Of a stretch of DNA of 64,000 bases, positions 59,601 through 64,000 are shown in pieces (position 1 is the first letter of the stretch; each line of letters begins with the position of its first letter). The notes under the pieces are model-generated. The model ran no database searches. It was not told where the DNA came from and saw only the letters and a program-made list of their open reading frames with translations. The DNA comes from JANQIO01 sp043585095. Lineage in GTDB: Bacteria; Pseudomonadota; Gammaproteobacteria; Pseudomonadales; Halieaceae. Made by a program: the position numbers and the translations under genes. The stretch lies in the NCBI GenBank assembly GCA_043585095.1, contig CP121321.1, forward strand, positions 1,178,001-1,242,000, read 5' to 3'.

Positions 59601-62600
59601 TGGCTCCACCGCAAACACCCTGGCCGGCGTGGCGATCGTCGCCAACCCTGAAGATCTTGCCAAGGGACAATGGGAGTACCGCACTGATGGCGGTGCCAAC
59701 TGGAGCGCGGTGGGTGCAGTCAGCGACAGCAGTGCGCTAACCCTCACCACAGCGGCCTCGCTGCGCTTCGTACCCGCACCGGATTACAACGGCTCGGCGC
59801 CGAGCCTGACCGTACGGCTGATCGATTCAAGTACAACCGTGACGAATGGCGCAACGGCCGTTGATGTTTCCGTCAACGGTGGCACCACTGCGATCAGCTC
59901 CGGCACGGTACAGCTGTCTACCACGATCAATGCAGTCAATGATGCGCCGGTGTTGAGTGCCACGCTGACTAGTGCGACCTATACGGACACGTTGGCGGAT
60001 GACACGTTTGCGGTGGTGAACGGTACGCTCACGACGGCAGATGTGGATACCGGCGACACGGCGCTCTACAGCATTACGGGTCAAAGTGCAGACACCTCAC
60101 GCGCTGGCTTCACGCACAGGGCGGCGGGCAGCTACGGCACCTTGTTCTTGAATGAGACCAGCGGTGCGTACGAGTACGTGCCGGACGATGCCGTGATCGA
60201 AGGGCTGAAAACGGATACCAGCGAGAGCTTCACGCTGGTGGTAACGGACAGCCAGTCGGCGACTGACAGCGAGACGCTGACGATCATCCTGACGGCGGCG
60301 AATGACACGCCCGAGCTGGTGGATCCGACAGACGGCAGCATTGCCGAGGATGACCAGGCCGCTACCACCACGGATGCCAATCTGAGTGGGACGCTGTCGA
60401 GCAGTGACCGCGATAGCGGTGACAGTGCGGCGTACAGCATCACCGATGGCACCACTGGCGGCAGTGATGAGATCGGCGGCATCACCTACGACATCAGCAA
60501 GGTGGGCGCCTACGGCACGCTGTACCTGAACAGCGCGAGTGGTGCGTACGCTTACGTCAAGAATGACGCGGCGATCGAGGCGCTGGACAGCGGCGAGACC
60601 GCGAGCGACAGCTTCACGTTTGTGGTGACGGATGGCTCGGGCGCGACGGCGGAGCAAAGCTATGCGGTCGACCTGACCGGTGGTGATGATGCGCCGACGC
60701 TGGGTACTGTCACAGCGGGCAGTATCACCGAGACGGATCAGAGCACGGCGGTCACGGAGATCAACCTCAGTGGCACGCTGTCCGGTTCGGATGTGGATGT
60801 TGAGACGCTGACTTACGGCATTGACGGCGGCGCGCCGGGTACCGGCGTGAACGCTGGTACCGTGAGCCTGGCGGGCAGCTACGGCACATTGACAGTGAAC
60901 ACGAGCACGGGTGCGTACAGCTACGTGCGCGATGTGGCTGCGGTTGAGGCACTCAACAGCAGCGATACGCCGAGCGATAGCTTCACGGTCACGGTGACGG
61001 ACGGTGATGGTGATCTGGTCACGCAGACGTTCACCGTCAACCTGGTGGGCGCCAACGATGCTGCGGTTATTGGTGGCGACATTACCGGCAACGTGGTCGA
61101 AGCCGGTGGTGTCAACAACGGCAGTTCCGGCACGCCAACCGCAACGGGCACATTAACGGCAGCCGATGTTGACGATACCGACAACCTTTTCGTTGCAGTA
61201 ACGGCAGGCACGGCCAGCGGTGCAGGCTATGGCACCTTCGGCATCGCCACGGATGGCAACTGGAGCTACACCCTCGACGACAGCAATTCGACCGTTCAGG
61301 CCCTGGGGGCTGGTGTCACACTGACCGACACTTTCATCGCTACCAGCACCGATGGCACCACGCAGACGTTCACTGTCACCATCACCGGCGCCAATGACAC
61401 GCCCACGGTCACCGCAGGCGACCAGAGCGCGCAGCTGGTCGAAGCCGGCGGTGTCGCGAATGGCACCGTCGGCACGGCCAGCGCGACAATTGCCCTGACA
61501 AAGGGAGACCTGGACGGCACGGCGAACTTCGACACCGCCTACCTCGCCAGCAACGGCTGGTCGAGCAGCGACAGCGGTGTCACCTTCACCAAAGCCGGCA
61601 CCTATGGCACGGCCACACTCACCATCGCCACAGGCGTGGTGAGCTATGCGCTGGATAATGATTCAGCGGCGACGGAAGCGCTGGATCAGGACGACAGCGT
61701 TAGTGACGCCTTTACCCTCCAGGTCACCGATGGCAGCGCCACCGCAACGGCCACGGCGAGCTTCAGCATCACTGGCAGCAACGATGCGCCGGTCGTCAGT
61801 GGCACCTTTGCGGGCGCAGCGACAGAGGGCAATGCCGGCGATGCGGCGGTCACCGCCACGGGTGCGCTGTCAATCAGCGATGTCGACGCCGATGACAGCC
61901 CAGGCTTTGCCGATGTGGCCAGCACCGCGGGCAGCAATGGCTACGGGAGCTTCGCACTTGCGTCCGGCACCTGGACCTACACCCTGGATCAGTCGGCTGT
62001 TCAGGATCTGGATGCGGGCGACACGGTCACCGACAGCATTACCTATACGGCCACTGATGACACCCAGCAAACCATTACCGTCACCATTACGGGAGCTAAC
62101 GACGCGCCCGTGCTGGATGCATCGGCAACACCGACGCTAACGGCCATTGCGGAAGACATCGCCGACGGGGACAACACTGGCACCCTGGTCTCTGCGCTGG
62201 TGGGCAGCGCCATCACCGATGTGGACGCTTCGGCGGTGGAGGGCATTTATGTCACGGTGGTCGACAACAGCAACGGCAGTTGGCAGTACGACACGGGTTC
62301 CGGCTGGACGGCGTTTGACTTCAGCGGCGTTAATGCCGGTACCGGTTTGTTGCTGGCTGCCGATGAGGCGGTCCGCTTTGTGCCAAACGCGGATTACAAC
62401 GGCAGCGCGACTATCAGCTATGGGGCTTGGGACCAGACGGCCGGTAGTGCGGGCGATTACGCTGATATCAGCGTCAAGGGAAGCAGCAGTGCCTTCTCCA
62501 CGGCGACTGACATGGCGAGCATCATGGTCAATGCGGTAGTGGACGTTACCTCAGACACGTTGACTGCGATAGACGAAGATGGATCGGTCACGGCGAGCCT

Positions 62601-63561
62601 TCTGACGGGAACAGGCGGTGCGACGGCGGATACCTTTGAGGGTACACCGGTGATTACCGCGGTTACCCAGGGTACGAACGGCACGGTGGCGATCATTGAT
62701 GCCAGCGCGGGCACAGTGAAATACACCCCGAACGCCGACTTCAACGGCACGGACAGCTACAGCTACACGGTAACTAGTGGTGGTGTGACCGAAACGGCCA
62801 CTGTCACAGTGACTGTCAACCAGGTGGATGACCCGGCCACATTTGGCGGTGACACCAGTGGTTCGGGAGCTGAGGATGGTGGCGCCATTACCGGCACCGT
62901 CACGGTTACCGACAATGCCGACGGCCTGGCAGACCCGCTCGACTTCAGCGTGAGCGTCCAGGCCACCAACGGCACGGCGAACATCAATGCCGCGACCGGT
63001 GAGTGGACATATACGCCCAACTCCGACTACAACGGTAGCGACAGCTTTACGGTCAGCGTGACTGATGGTGACGGCAACGTCGAGACGCAGGTGATTAGCC
63101 TGACGGCGACGGCTGTGGCTGATATCGCCGACGACACGCAGAGCGTGCCGGAGGACTTGGCGCCTGGTATGACGACCAACCTGCTGTTCAATGACAGCTT
63201 CGAGGGTACGCCGGTCATCACCGCGGTGACCCAGGGCACGAACGGCAGCGTGGTCATCGTTGGGGATGGTAGTGCTGGCACGGTCACCTATACCCCGAAC
63301 CCCAACTTCAACGGCACGGACAGCTACACCTACACGGTGACCAGCGGCGGCGTCACCGAGACGGCCACGGTAACGGTCACGGTGACGCAGGTGAACGATG
63401 CCGCCACGTTTGGCGGCGACATCAGCGGCAGCGGTGCTGAGGACACAACCATCAGCGGCACGCTGACGGTGACCGATACGGCTGACGCTGCGAGTGCGCC
63501 CAACTTCCGGATCGAAGAGGGTGGTGAGGCTGCCAACGGTGCGCGACGATCAACGCCTTGA
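41602..63561 (+). CDS. Giant repetitive surface protein with DUF4347 N-terminus
   Basis: 7319 codons open, 14 bp after the adaptor gene. Residues 28-38 have LEQRLMFDGAA, a form of the LEPR-XLL motif found at the start of giant exported proteins. About 75-240 is a DUF4347 domain (ELVFVDAAIENVDAVL, HIIGHGAEG, DILLYGCYV). The rest is beta-sandwich repeats: tandem units with GVWQYS..GAL.RF.P, CSPG/cadherin-3-like units (about 44.3-45.7 and 47.2-48.3 kb), Big_9/cadherin-like units with LLANDSG (45.8-47.1 kb) and VCBS units with GTNDAPV (about 53.7-62 kb). A type I-secreted adhesin or matrix protein is likely. The frame ends at a TGA caused by a one-base loss near 63541; no RTX repeats or C-terminal signal are in view. 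Confidence 0.88.
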   Translation: MADNNSKGQKGRNGQSGMRRRMPQLMRLEQRLMFDGAAVDAVAAATELAQADSSDAAARIADLPDTLAVAAGPDRRELVFVDAAIENVDAVLAELSEDREVILVEVGEDGLALLAKTLSGREGVDAVHIIGHGAEGVQRLGSSEFSAASLSENRELLAAIGDSLDDDGDILLYGCYVVDAGDVSFVAELAALTGADIAASTDATGNVDAGGDWELEYASGLIETQTLFADGDVSGFSGLLAAATVNGPGEQSVAEDGALSFSGLFAVDGGDADSIGEIIFVSGSGELRDANANLVTSGGSLSQIGDATAIQNYLNGLTYTPDADSNATATFIIRVDESSAEQSANNSDWDDFTELTVNVTEVDDKPTLAGNASLAAVDEDGDPAGATVSSLFGSLFADVDGDTFAGIAISADGSNAGQGVWEYRDGAGDWVAVGSVANNNALLLGAATLVRFNPADNYNGTPGSLTLRAIDSSTGQTFTAAGSPSYATSLSGSDTSGVDRLLQTSVNPVNDAPTTSEFSLSVDKNVTLTGINITSNAADVDGVGDIESYSVTVLPDASAGVLQLSNGTPVTAGGTLVVAQASALQFVPVTNYTGPATFSFTATDGETTSNASVATITVTAFNEPPVVTVPAGPLEVAEDSADGLTISGAVSVSDVDAGDSTVEVTISTNMGGTVTLATASGLTFQDETTDGSSTVTVQGTLTAINAALDTLVYRPALNFNGTETITVASNDLVDDDSKTDSGTFNVSVTPVDDEPALTGPAILASIAEDSTNPDGATVSSLVVSVFSDVDGDSLAGIAVSANTADAANGVWQYSVNDGETWADVGGVSETSALLLSASAKLRFAPVADWSGTPAPLTFRAIDNSGSRTFTGASRETLDVTTDAAPDFSTSNTLGTSVTPVDDLFTVVNDRAATVNEGATVTIGSSTLQITDVEAAATQVVYAVTSLPTAAGELRLNGVALADNGTFTQDDINNDRVTFAHNGTEPSATGATLTISYSVTDVVDDNGTPIGSIDSRSLTINVSPVNDVPALVLTDGAVQIGQTLAIDGDIFAVVDPDNTNAQLVFRIEALPTEGSITIGGAPAAIGSTFSYADVLAGNVVTYAHDGGSAGTDTFSVRLRDGAGGVVDATAVTITVGDVNTAPTIGGSQVEGGNVYLPLDEGETDVAVFPNTTFSDAQTAAEDLVVAVLSLPDSAEAVLQYDGTEITQADVDAGFTFNAVNRGLLTIDHVSVNELDPVDVNFTISVTDNDDTPLSNTATVFVELQAINDDPVGTAGTQVITEGQTVILTAALLNATDVDSPDGELTFRLESRPTSGFLFLDDVPLGDGATFTLIDIQEGRVRYTHDGTPDANDAFTVTLRDGSGGLYQDGTLTPLVVNFTIGEPVAFAPGDDSFTILERIDAGDPATTISASQLLSNDDGASLTISNVQDATNGVAVLNGDQSVTFTADVGFEGTASFTYTVTDGTNQGTATVFINVFGIDANNDSVVAQFETPLSIDASALLANDVGNQPLTITAVGQGSNGSVTHVGNIITYTPGSGFRGLDAFTYTATDADGDEATATVRVDVRPVAVDDSYSVLENASVTFSDAELLGDDRGTGLEIVSVSDPVSGTVVLNGTEITFTPGSAESGAASFTYTIRDDFGAEDTATVTLFVYDLRARDDSYSTPQNTQIVLADSQLLGNDSGNPAISIQSVSPPASSSDYTFVRDAGDGTITITPVNDFSGTISFTYTLVDGDGETDTASVVLLVSDTSEPNNPPVANPDSFITIEDTLLEIGESQLLANDSGDAPLNVISVQSETNGTVELVEDVDGDGIGDTILFTPAADFAGTASFTYTIRDATTGDVTTATASVTVVTLAQNDSPALTTGTQSDFNEGAVVTVTSAALNTTDVDNTTAELVYTLTELPDKSTDPDPDPSPGALYFDPSPGNFLGGDAVRLRLNESFTQADLDAGRIKFAHDGRETHVVTFKFTVTDGSDFELSGTATLQDTPVNDQPVLAIQSQVVVIEGETVVIDNTYIRTDDVDLDVDGNVADGLTLSVTDLPTQGTLFLDTNNDGTFDAEITEVNKAATTFTQAQIDAGRLRYEHGDGEVSTDSFTLELDDNSGQANATTVQTVQVGITPLNDDPTISSATGDVFLYEGQQHTLSAADLLDAADVDNEPDEVQYRITTAPSNGQIIRLDVSGETLLTTGVVLDAGSAFTLEEVEDGRIVFRHDGYETTTDTLVFALSDSGGGNEPVGTITFDIEAVNDAPTIAAPASLSVSEDQPLAVTGIVISDADAGSAVNLVATLTVTNGTLSATATDSDDADSVLPTVDGAGTTSLTITGSLADINATLASLTYTGSSNFVGSDSIVINVKDGGNTGVDPDDAVLNGLTFTPALTDDGDTNTSYEQANATIAVTVNPVNDAPVNSVPSAQTVNEDAPLVFSADNSNAISISDPDINDPGTNYTARVTLTVQQGTLTAAADGAASVSGSGTSTLVIEGSAADINATLDGLIYQGLADFYGEDTLGMTTADLGNFGLGGEKTAVDSAAITITVAPVNDAPTSEDISETVAEDSTLTFTLPFSDTGENEVEDSVLTNRFRIVTIPANGVLKASDGTILNTEDQLITVAQATNMTFEPDDNFNGSVSFTFRAVDAGDLESATQTASITVTAVNDAPSLTGGGDEVNYTEGAGPAAQGTPVVLNTGQNIVLSDQELTVESGIDSFASATLTAVRSDGADSTDRFWFSNAVTLSGTANGATITVDSTVVGTVTNNSSTGTLLVTFNSAATQADVEAVMESITYASTDDDPDATVTVAMTFNDGNGGAQGSGGSLSSNALSFTVDITPANDSPSLTTALALSAIREDAGDDDGSGADGDDDATDNTNNAGQTVATLANDAFFDPDGGDALAGIVIIGNNSLAVQGIWEYSIDAGATWTAVPTDLTTTNGLYLDTADLLRFVPDQNANNNTFGGNGGTPALTVKAVDTTTLLTSGATGIDANGGVTSEIAAESVQLTASVLPVNDTPAINDLDGDTPEFTEGIEDAQGAAIILDAGTSATLADIELTVNSEANFNGAILTVADITTNTGELAGQPVTTDFYFIKSGVNNVGVSGTSALFSGERIYNDGSSITFDGTTVATITENSQGTGRLILTFNDAATSDAVNAILQNTSFNSSSSSLEAGDKTVTVTFNDGGRTGIDPGLTADASSEEDSVEVTISIIPTNDSPLLAAGATVTATESDEAGTTSPQTVLQLLGGDNFSDPDGVDGNALAGVLVTAFDNQGIGEWEVSLDGTNWTTLTSLNGGSAISESSALALSGSTQIRFAYNANANTQDSTQPSITVFGVEAEAPTGATNTADTQIAEVVDFSTDFGAGQVRRDLYADTAESRIAQTGVAIEASITATNDEPVIAGTAFAGTVLESPIEGQGTTPQQLLTGVTVEDLDIATTGDLDVFGAGTITVTLTGRVAGDVFSLEGSPAGVASTSGDDVASGSYVIDLTTGATLAQVKAILEAIRFENTDDNPPAGARSYTVVLNDGNNLDQDGDTAGGPAALDSNTLTGSITITGVNDPPSLSATGATQDLIENDEALSLFSSAAVDAIQPDQTIIELKLTVSGLEDGATEKLTIDGTEIDLVDGTNPTTAGSVAVSVIGGTATVTYTPPSAGLTKAATVTLIDSLAYRHASEDPAAGVRTVTLVSLTDNGAEDANSDATNLVSYNITSTVTVIPVNDPVDAQATVGGTFTEGGTALQFLTGVTVADLDTDQFDDGSLTIALTNYYTGDTLGIADGNGISISGSTISYNDGNGADVIGTFTGGDEANLVITFTATDATETAVAALLGQISYSNSTENPTFAGAYPTRAVTVTMDDGGNSGSGTGSASTDTTPISGTFSVVGINDAPTLTGLDETNGTTYIQAGSAIVIDANAVLADLDLEALPEGTDTPAGNWAGSTLTIQRQTTASADDVFGNTGTLASLSAASGNIVVGGDTIGTYTQSGGVLTFTFNASATTSRVNEALRNITYSNAVTAAGDLAYNSVTLEVTFNDQNSNITDGGTQGTGQDQGSGGALSVTDTIVININRLPEAVADANSVNEGVATDDSTSTSGNVLTGVGNTDGLGADSDDDILAGGRSDELSVVNAKDSSDASFLAVDAESTSDSNGTAITGDYGTLTIGADGSYTYAVDNTDPAVQALAVGETLTDTFTYELSDGQGGFNTADLTITINGTNDAPVITGGPDTADLDETDAGLTASGSLTVSDVDTTDVVTATRTLVVSGTSNRSDPAAPSDAALLAMLTLNPTTILDGTQQGNTLNWSFDSGSEAFGYLAEGETLVLTYTITATDDDGSLATDTETVTITITGTNDTPVITDGADTASLTESDSTLTTTGSMTVTDIDTADTIDVTVESVAVAGTFATSGSTLPLDNATLLAMLGVNPSANLAADTATSGTAFDWTFTSAASGDGAFDFLREDETLILTYTIRATDSSGATGGESTSTTSTVTITTTGTNDTPVITNGADTAAVTETNAQLNASGSMTVTDIDLTDTVTVAVTGVAIDNTSTFDGTVPSALTADTNAALQAMLSVPATSLAANPASATDFTWTFTSGNSGDDAFEFLGKDETLVLVYTITATDNSGATAGEATSTTSTVTITVTGTNDTPDITATLVSGAVTEDTATVVDNPNTGATEAGSYLTAAGSIDFDDLDVTDTSDVTAAFVSSTATSGSPSVSGDLNAALQDLVNTFLISGSGVSAAAQSGTVNWSFALDNGLVQYLSAGETLTATYRITVEDDSGVGTEALPNELSTRTQDVTITISGTNDTPSISVEDGDSAAETLTETDEGLTVSNTLTVTDVDLTNTVSAAVISVSKSGTTAGIVPDDATLQGYLTLASADIIANSATTGSIAWIFNSGSEAFDYLDDGESLELTYTIRVTDSSGATDDQAVVITVTGTNDDPTVSVAPDTYGPTEFVDATDQDLSASGTVSFDDIDASDVTDISVVYNDDISWELPMPGGGSAGTLTAGLVTALTSGTFVATAENAAAPGTTPWTYTANDLALDFLSAGETISFSSTVTATDDSNATDTATVTVTITGTNDAPTVSATATAAITELLDASAQHLTDSGTISFDDIDTNDVVDITSASKNNIAWSGGTIDGALATQLVDGFSVTTVTDNAAPDTTPWSYSVTDADLDFLAAGETITFGYTITATDSQGATATTDVDFTITGTNDAPVLNDTALTLTQAEDDGVPTGAVGTLVSTLVGGITDADTTNPQGIAITATDSDRGTWYYSTDNGANWASFTATGGTARLLLADANTRLYFAPDANWHGSIDPSLTLRAWDASTGSNGGTADLSDAGTSTGGTTAFSTATDTVALTVTPVNDQPTISEDVTLATIVEDTTPAGVALNTLDFGYSDATDDQNDSNTGVLVGGDTSTPFTYLAVVGSTDYTTDQGVWQISTIPSPTEPGHWIDIPASGLSDNTALIFDATSQIRFVPAADFFGTPGTLTVRLADASVDLSAAVSTSDSSTADLSSSGGTDTSGAWSVGTQTIAIDGVTNVNDRPTAQATTLDATTEDNTNPSGATLVTLGFGYSDATDDNTPVTGGGEADTAFGGIAIVGNSADAATQGVWQYQLSGSSVWVTIDSGASEPTDSAAILLPTTASLRFLPNVENYNGTPGDLSIRVSDEAVINQSITDISGSLGETDQWSLVTTLSTSVLPVNDAPGGADKAISLAEDSNYTLLASDFGFTDPVEGDELSSVVITTLATAGALEYSSNGTDWAAVTEGQDVSAADIGNGRLRFMPAADANASPYATFTFQVRDDGGTDNGGVNLDPSANTITFTVTPVNDAPVATGTATLPADSEDTNNPTVRTVDSLFGGNFDDSADDSGTSTANTLAGIAIVGYTADASKGTWEYSSDGNSWTALATISNAGSVTTVESGDFLRFVPEGNWNGAAPTLTVKLIDSSTTVTTGATVDASTSGETTAFSADDVVLSHTVTAVNDAPVASGSATLAAIDEDTGNSPGDTIGDLFSGNFSDATDAVTDGSTANTLAGVAIVANPEDLAKGQWEYRTDGGANWSAVGAVSDSSALTLTTAASLRFVPAPDYNGSAPSLTVRLIDSSTTVTNGATAVDVSVNGGTTAISSGTVQLSTTINAVNDAPVLSATLTSATYTDTLADDTFAVVNGTLTTADVDTGDTALYSITGQSADTSRAGFTHRAAGSYGTLFLNETSGAYEYVPDDAVIEGLKTDTSESFTLVVTDSQSATDSETLTIILTAANDTPELVDPTDGSIAEDDQAATTTDANLSGTLSSSDRDSGDSAAYSITDGTTGGSDEIGGITYDISKVGAYGTLYLNSASGAYAYVKNDAAIEALDSGETASDSFTFVVTDGSGATAEQSYAVDLTGGDDAPTLGTVTAGSITETDQSTAVTEINLSGTLSGSDVDVETLTYGIDGGAPGTGVNAGTVSLAGSYGTLTVNTSTGAYSYVRDVAAVEALNSSDTPSDSFTVTVTDGDGDLVTQTFTVNLVGANDAAVIGGDITGNVVEAGGVNNGSSGTPTATGTLTAADVDDTDNLFVAVTAGTASGAGYGTFGIATDGNWSYTLDDSNSTVQALGAGVTLTDTFIATSTDGTTQTFTVTITGANDTPTVTAGDQSAQLVEAGGVANGTVGTASATIALTKGDLDGTANFDTAYLASNGWSSSDSGVTFTKAGTYGTATLTIATGVVSYALDNDSAATEALDQDDSVSDAFTLQVTDGSATATATASFSITGSNDAPVVSGTFAGAATEGNAGDAAVTATGALSISDVDADDSPGFADVASTAGSNGYGSFALASGTWTYTLDQSAVQDLDAGDTVTDSITYTATDDTQQTITVTITGANDAPVLDASATPTLTAIAEDIADGDNTGTLVSALVGSAITDVDASAVEGIYVTVVDNSNGSWQYDTGSGWTAFDFSGVNAGTGLLLAADEAVRFVPNADYNGSATISYGAWDQTAGSAGDYADISVKGSSSAFSTATDMASIMVNAVVDVTSDTLTAIDEDGSVTASLLTGTGGATADTFEGTPVITAVTQGTNGTVAIIDASAGTVKYTPNADFNGTDSYSYTVTSGGVTETATVTVTVNQVDDPATFGGDTSGSGAEDGGAITGTVTVTDNADGLADPLDFSVSVQATNGTANINAATGEWTYTPNSDYNGSDSFTVSVTDGDGNVETQVISLTATAVADIADDTQSVPEDLAPGMTTNLLFNDSFEGTPVITAVTQGTNGSVVIVGDGSAGTVTYTPNPNFNGTDSYTYTVTSGGVTETATVTVTVTQVNDAATFGGDISGSGAEDTTISGTLTVTDTADAASAPNFRIEEGGEAANGARRSTP

Positions 63562-63765
63562 GCGGGGTCTGGAGCTACACGCCGGATGCCAACTTCAACG
63601 GCAGTGACAGCTTCACGGTCTCTGTGACCGACGACGACGGCAACGTTGAGACGCAGGTCATCAGCCTGACGGTGAGTGCGGTCAATGACGCGCCGGTGAA
63701 CACGGTGCCGGACGCACAGACGGTGCTGGAGGACGACTCGCTGACGTTCAGCAGTGATAGCGGCA
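62638..63765 (+). repeat. Two tandem 564-bp (188-codon) repeat units in the giant gene
   Basis: Units start at 62638 and 63202 (EGTPVITAVTQGTNG in both), exactly 564 bp apart, and match along most of their length (FNGTDSY.YTVTSGGVTET, ATFGGD.SGSGAED, NVETQVISL). The second unit lacks one base at about 63541 compared with the first, which breaks the reading frame. Confidence 0.85.
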
Positions 63766-64000
63766 ATCTGATCAGTGTCAGTGACGCGACGGATACGAAC
63801 GAGGCGGGCGCTACGGATAACCTGACCACGACGGTCAGCGTCACGGCAGGCACGCTCACGGCGACCGGCACCACGGGCATCAGCAACAACAACACCAGCA
63901 GTGTGACGATTACGGGCACGGCAGCACAGGTCAATGCGGCGCTGGCAGGTCTGGTCTATACGCCGACGGCTAATTACAACGGCAGCGACACGCTGACGAT
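63543..64000 (+). CDS. Continuation of the giant protein after the frameshift, cut by window end
   Basis: From GCG at 63543 the frame is open to the window edge (152 codons) and continues the repeat pattern without a break in meaning: ATINALSGVWSYTPDANFNG, then NVETQVISLTVSAVNDAP and the next repeat. It has no start of its own. It is either the second half of a gene split by a recent mutation or the result of a sequencing error. Confidence 0.8.

Noticed and set aside
42300..63500. CRISPR-like repetition in the giant gene
   Set aside because: The repeats are long, in frame and coding; there is no short constant repeat with unique spacers and no cas gene.

Overview
The window looks like a chromosome segment of a marine-type gammaproteobacterium, plausibly an aerobic anoxygenic phototroph related to the OM60/NOR5 (Halieaceae) clade. 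This rests on the typical gammaproteobacterial housekeeping run at the left end (comEC, exbB, exbD, kdsB, LMW phosphatase, murB, uvrC, pgsA, tRNA-Cys) and on a full-length bacteriochlorophyll 4-vinyl reductase gene (bchJ) with a TGT-N12-ACA (PpsR/CrtJ-type) motif in front of it. The taxonomic placement is inference; no rRNA gene is present.

Layout. 1-8.7 kb: dense, mostly overlapping housekeeping genes ending in tRNA-Cys. 8.7-41 kb: an accessory region that begins with a second copy of the tRNA 3' end. It holds a TssJ-like lipoprotein, a pair of tiny membrane proteins with a decayed paralogue, a vanadium haloperoxidase, two almost identical orphan substrate-binding protein genes, a seven-gene redox operon, two regulators, bchJ, a D-aminoacylase, an IS3-type remnant and long gene-poor stretches. 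39.2-64 kb: an operon with a TolC-like outer-membrane lipoprotein, a short periplasmic adaptor and a giant repetitive surface protein (over 7300 residues) that runs off the right edge after a one-base frameshift.

The most striking system is the operon at 16.5-30.8 kb: (1) a flavin oxidoreductase fused to two cyclic-nucleotide-binding domains and a four-cluster ferredoxin domain, (2) a b-type cytochrome-like membrane protein, (3) an FHA-domain protein anchored by one helix and carrying ten CxxCH haem sites, (4) a lipoprotein with two HbpS/GlcG-like domains, (5) an outer-membrane beta-barrel, (6) a ten-haem cytochrome with a C-terminal LVIVD propeller and (7) a cytochrome c554-like multihaem protein. 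Together these could carry electrons between the cytoplasm and the cell surface, with possible cyclic-nucleotide and phosphoprotein control. I do not know a named system with this composition. The operon and the haloperoxidase lie between 1.2-kb direct repeats (each a substrate-binding protein gene plus the 3' end of bchJ), so the 23-kb segment could be lost, amplified or moved by recombination.
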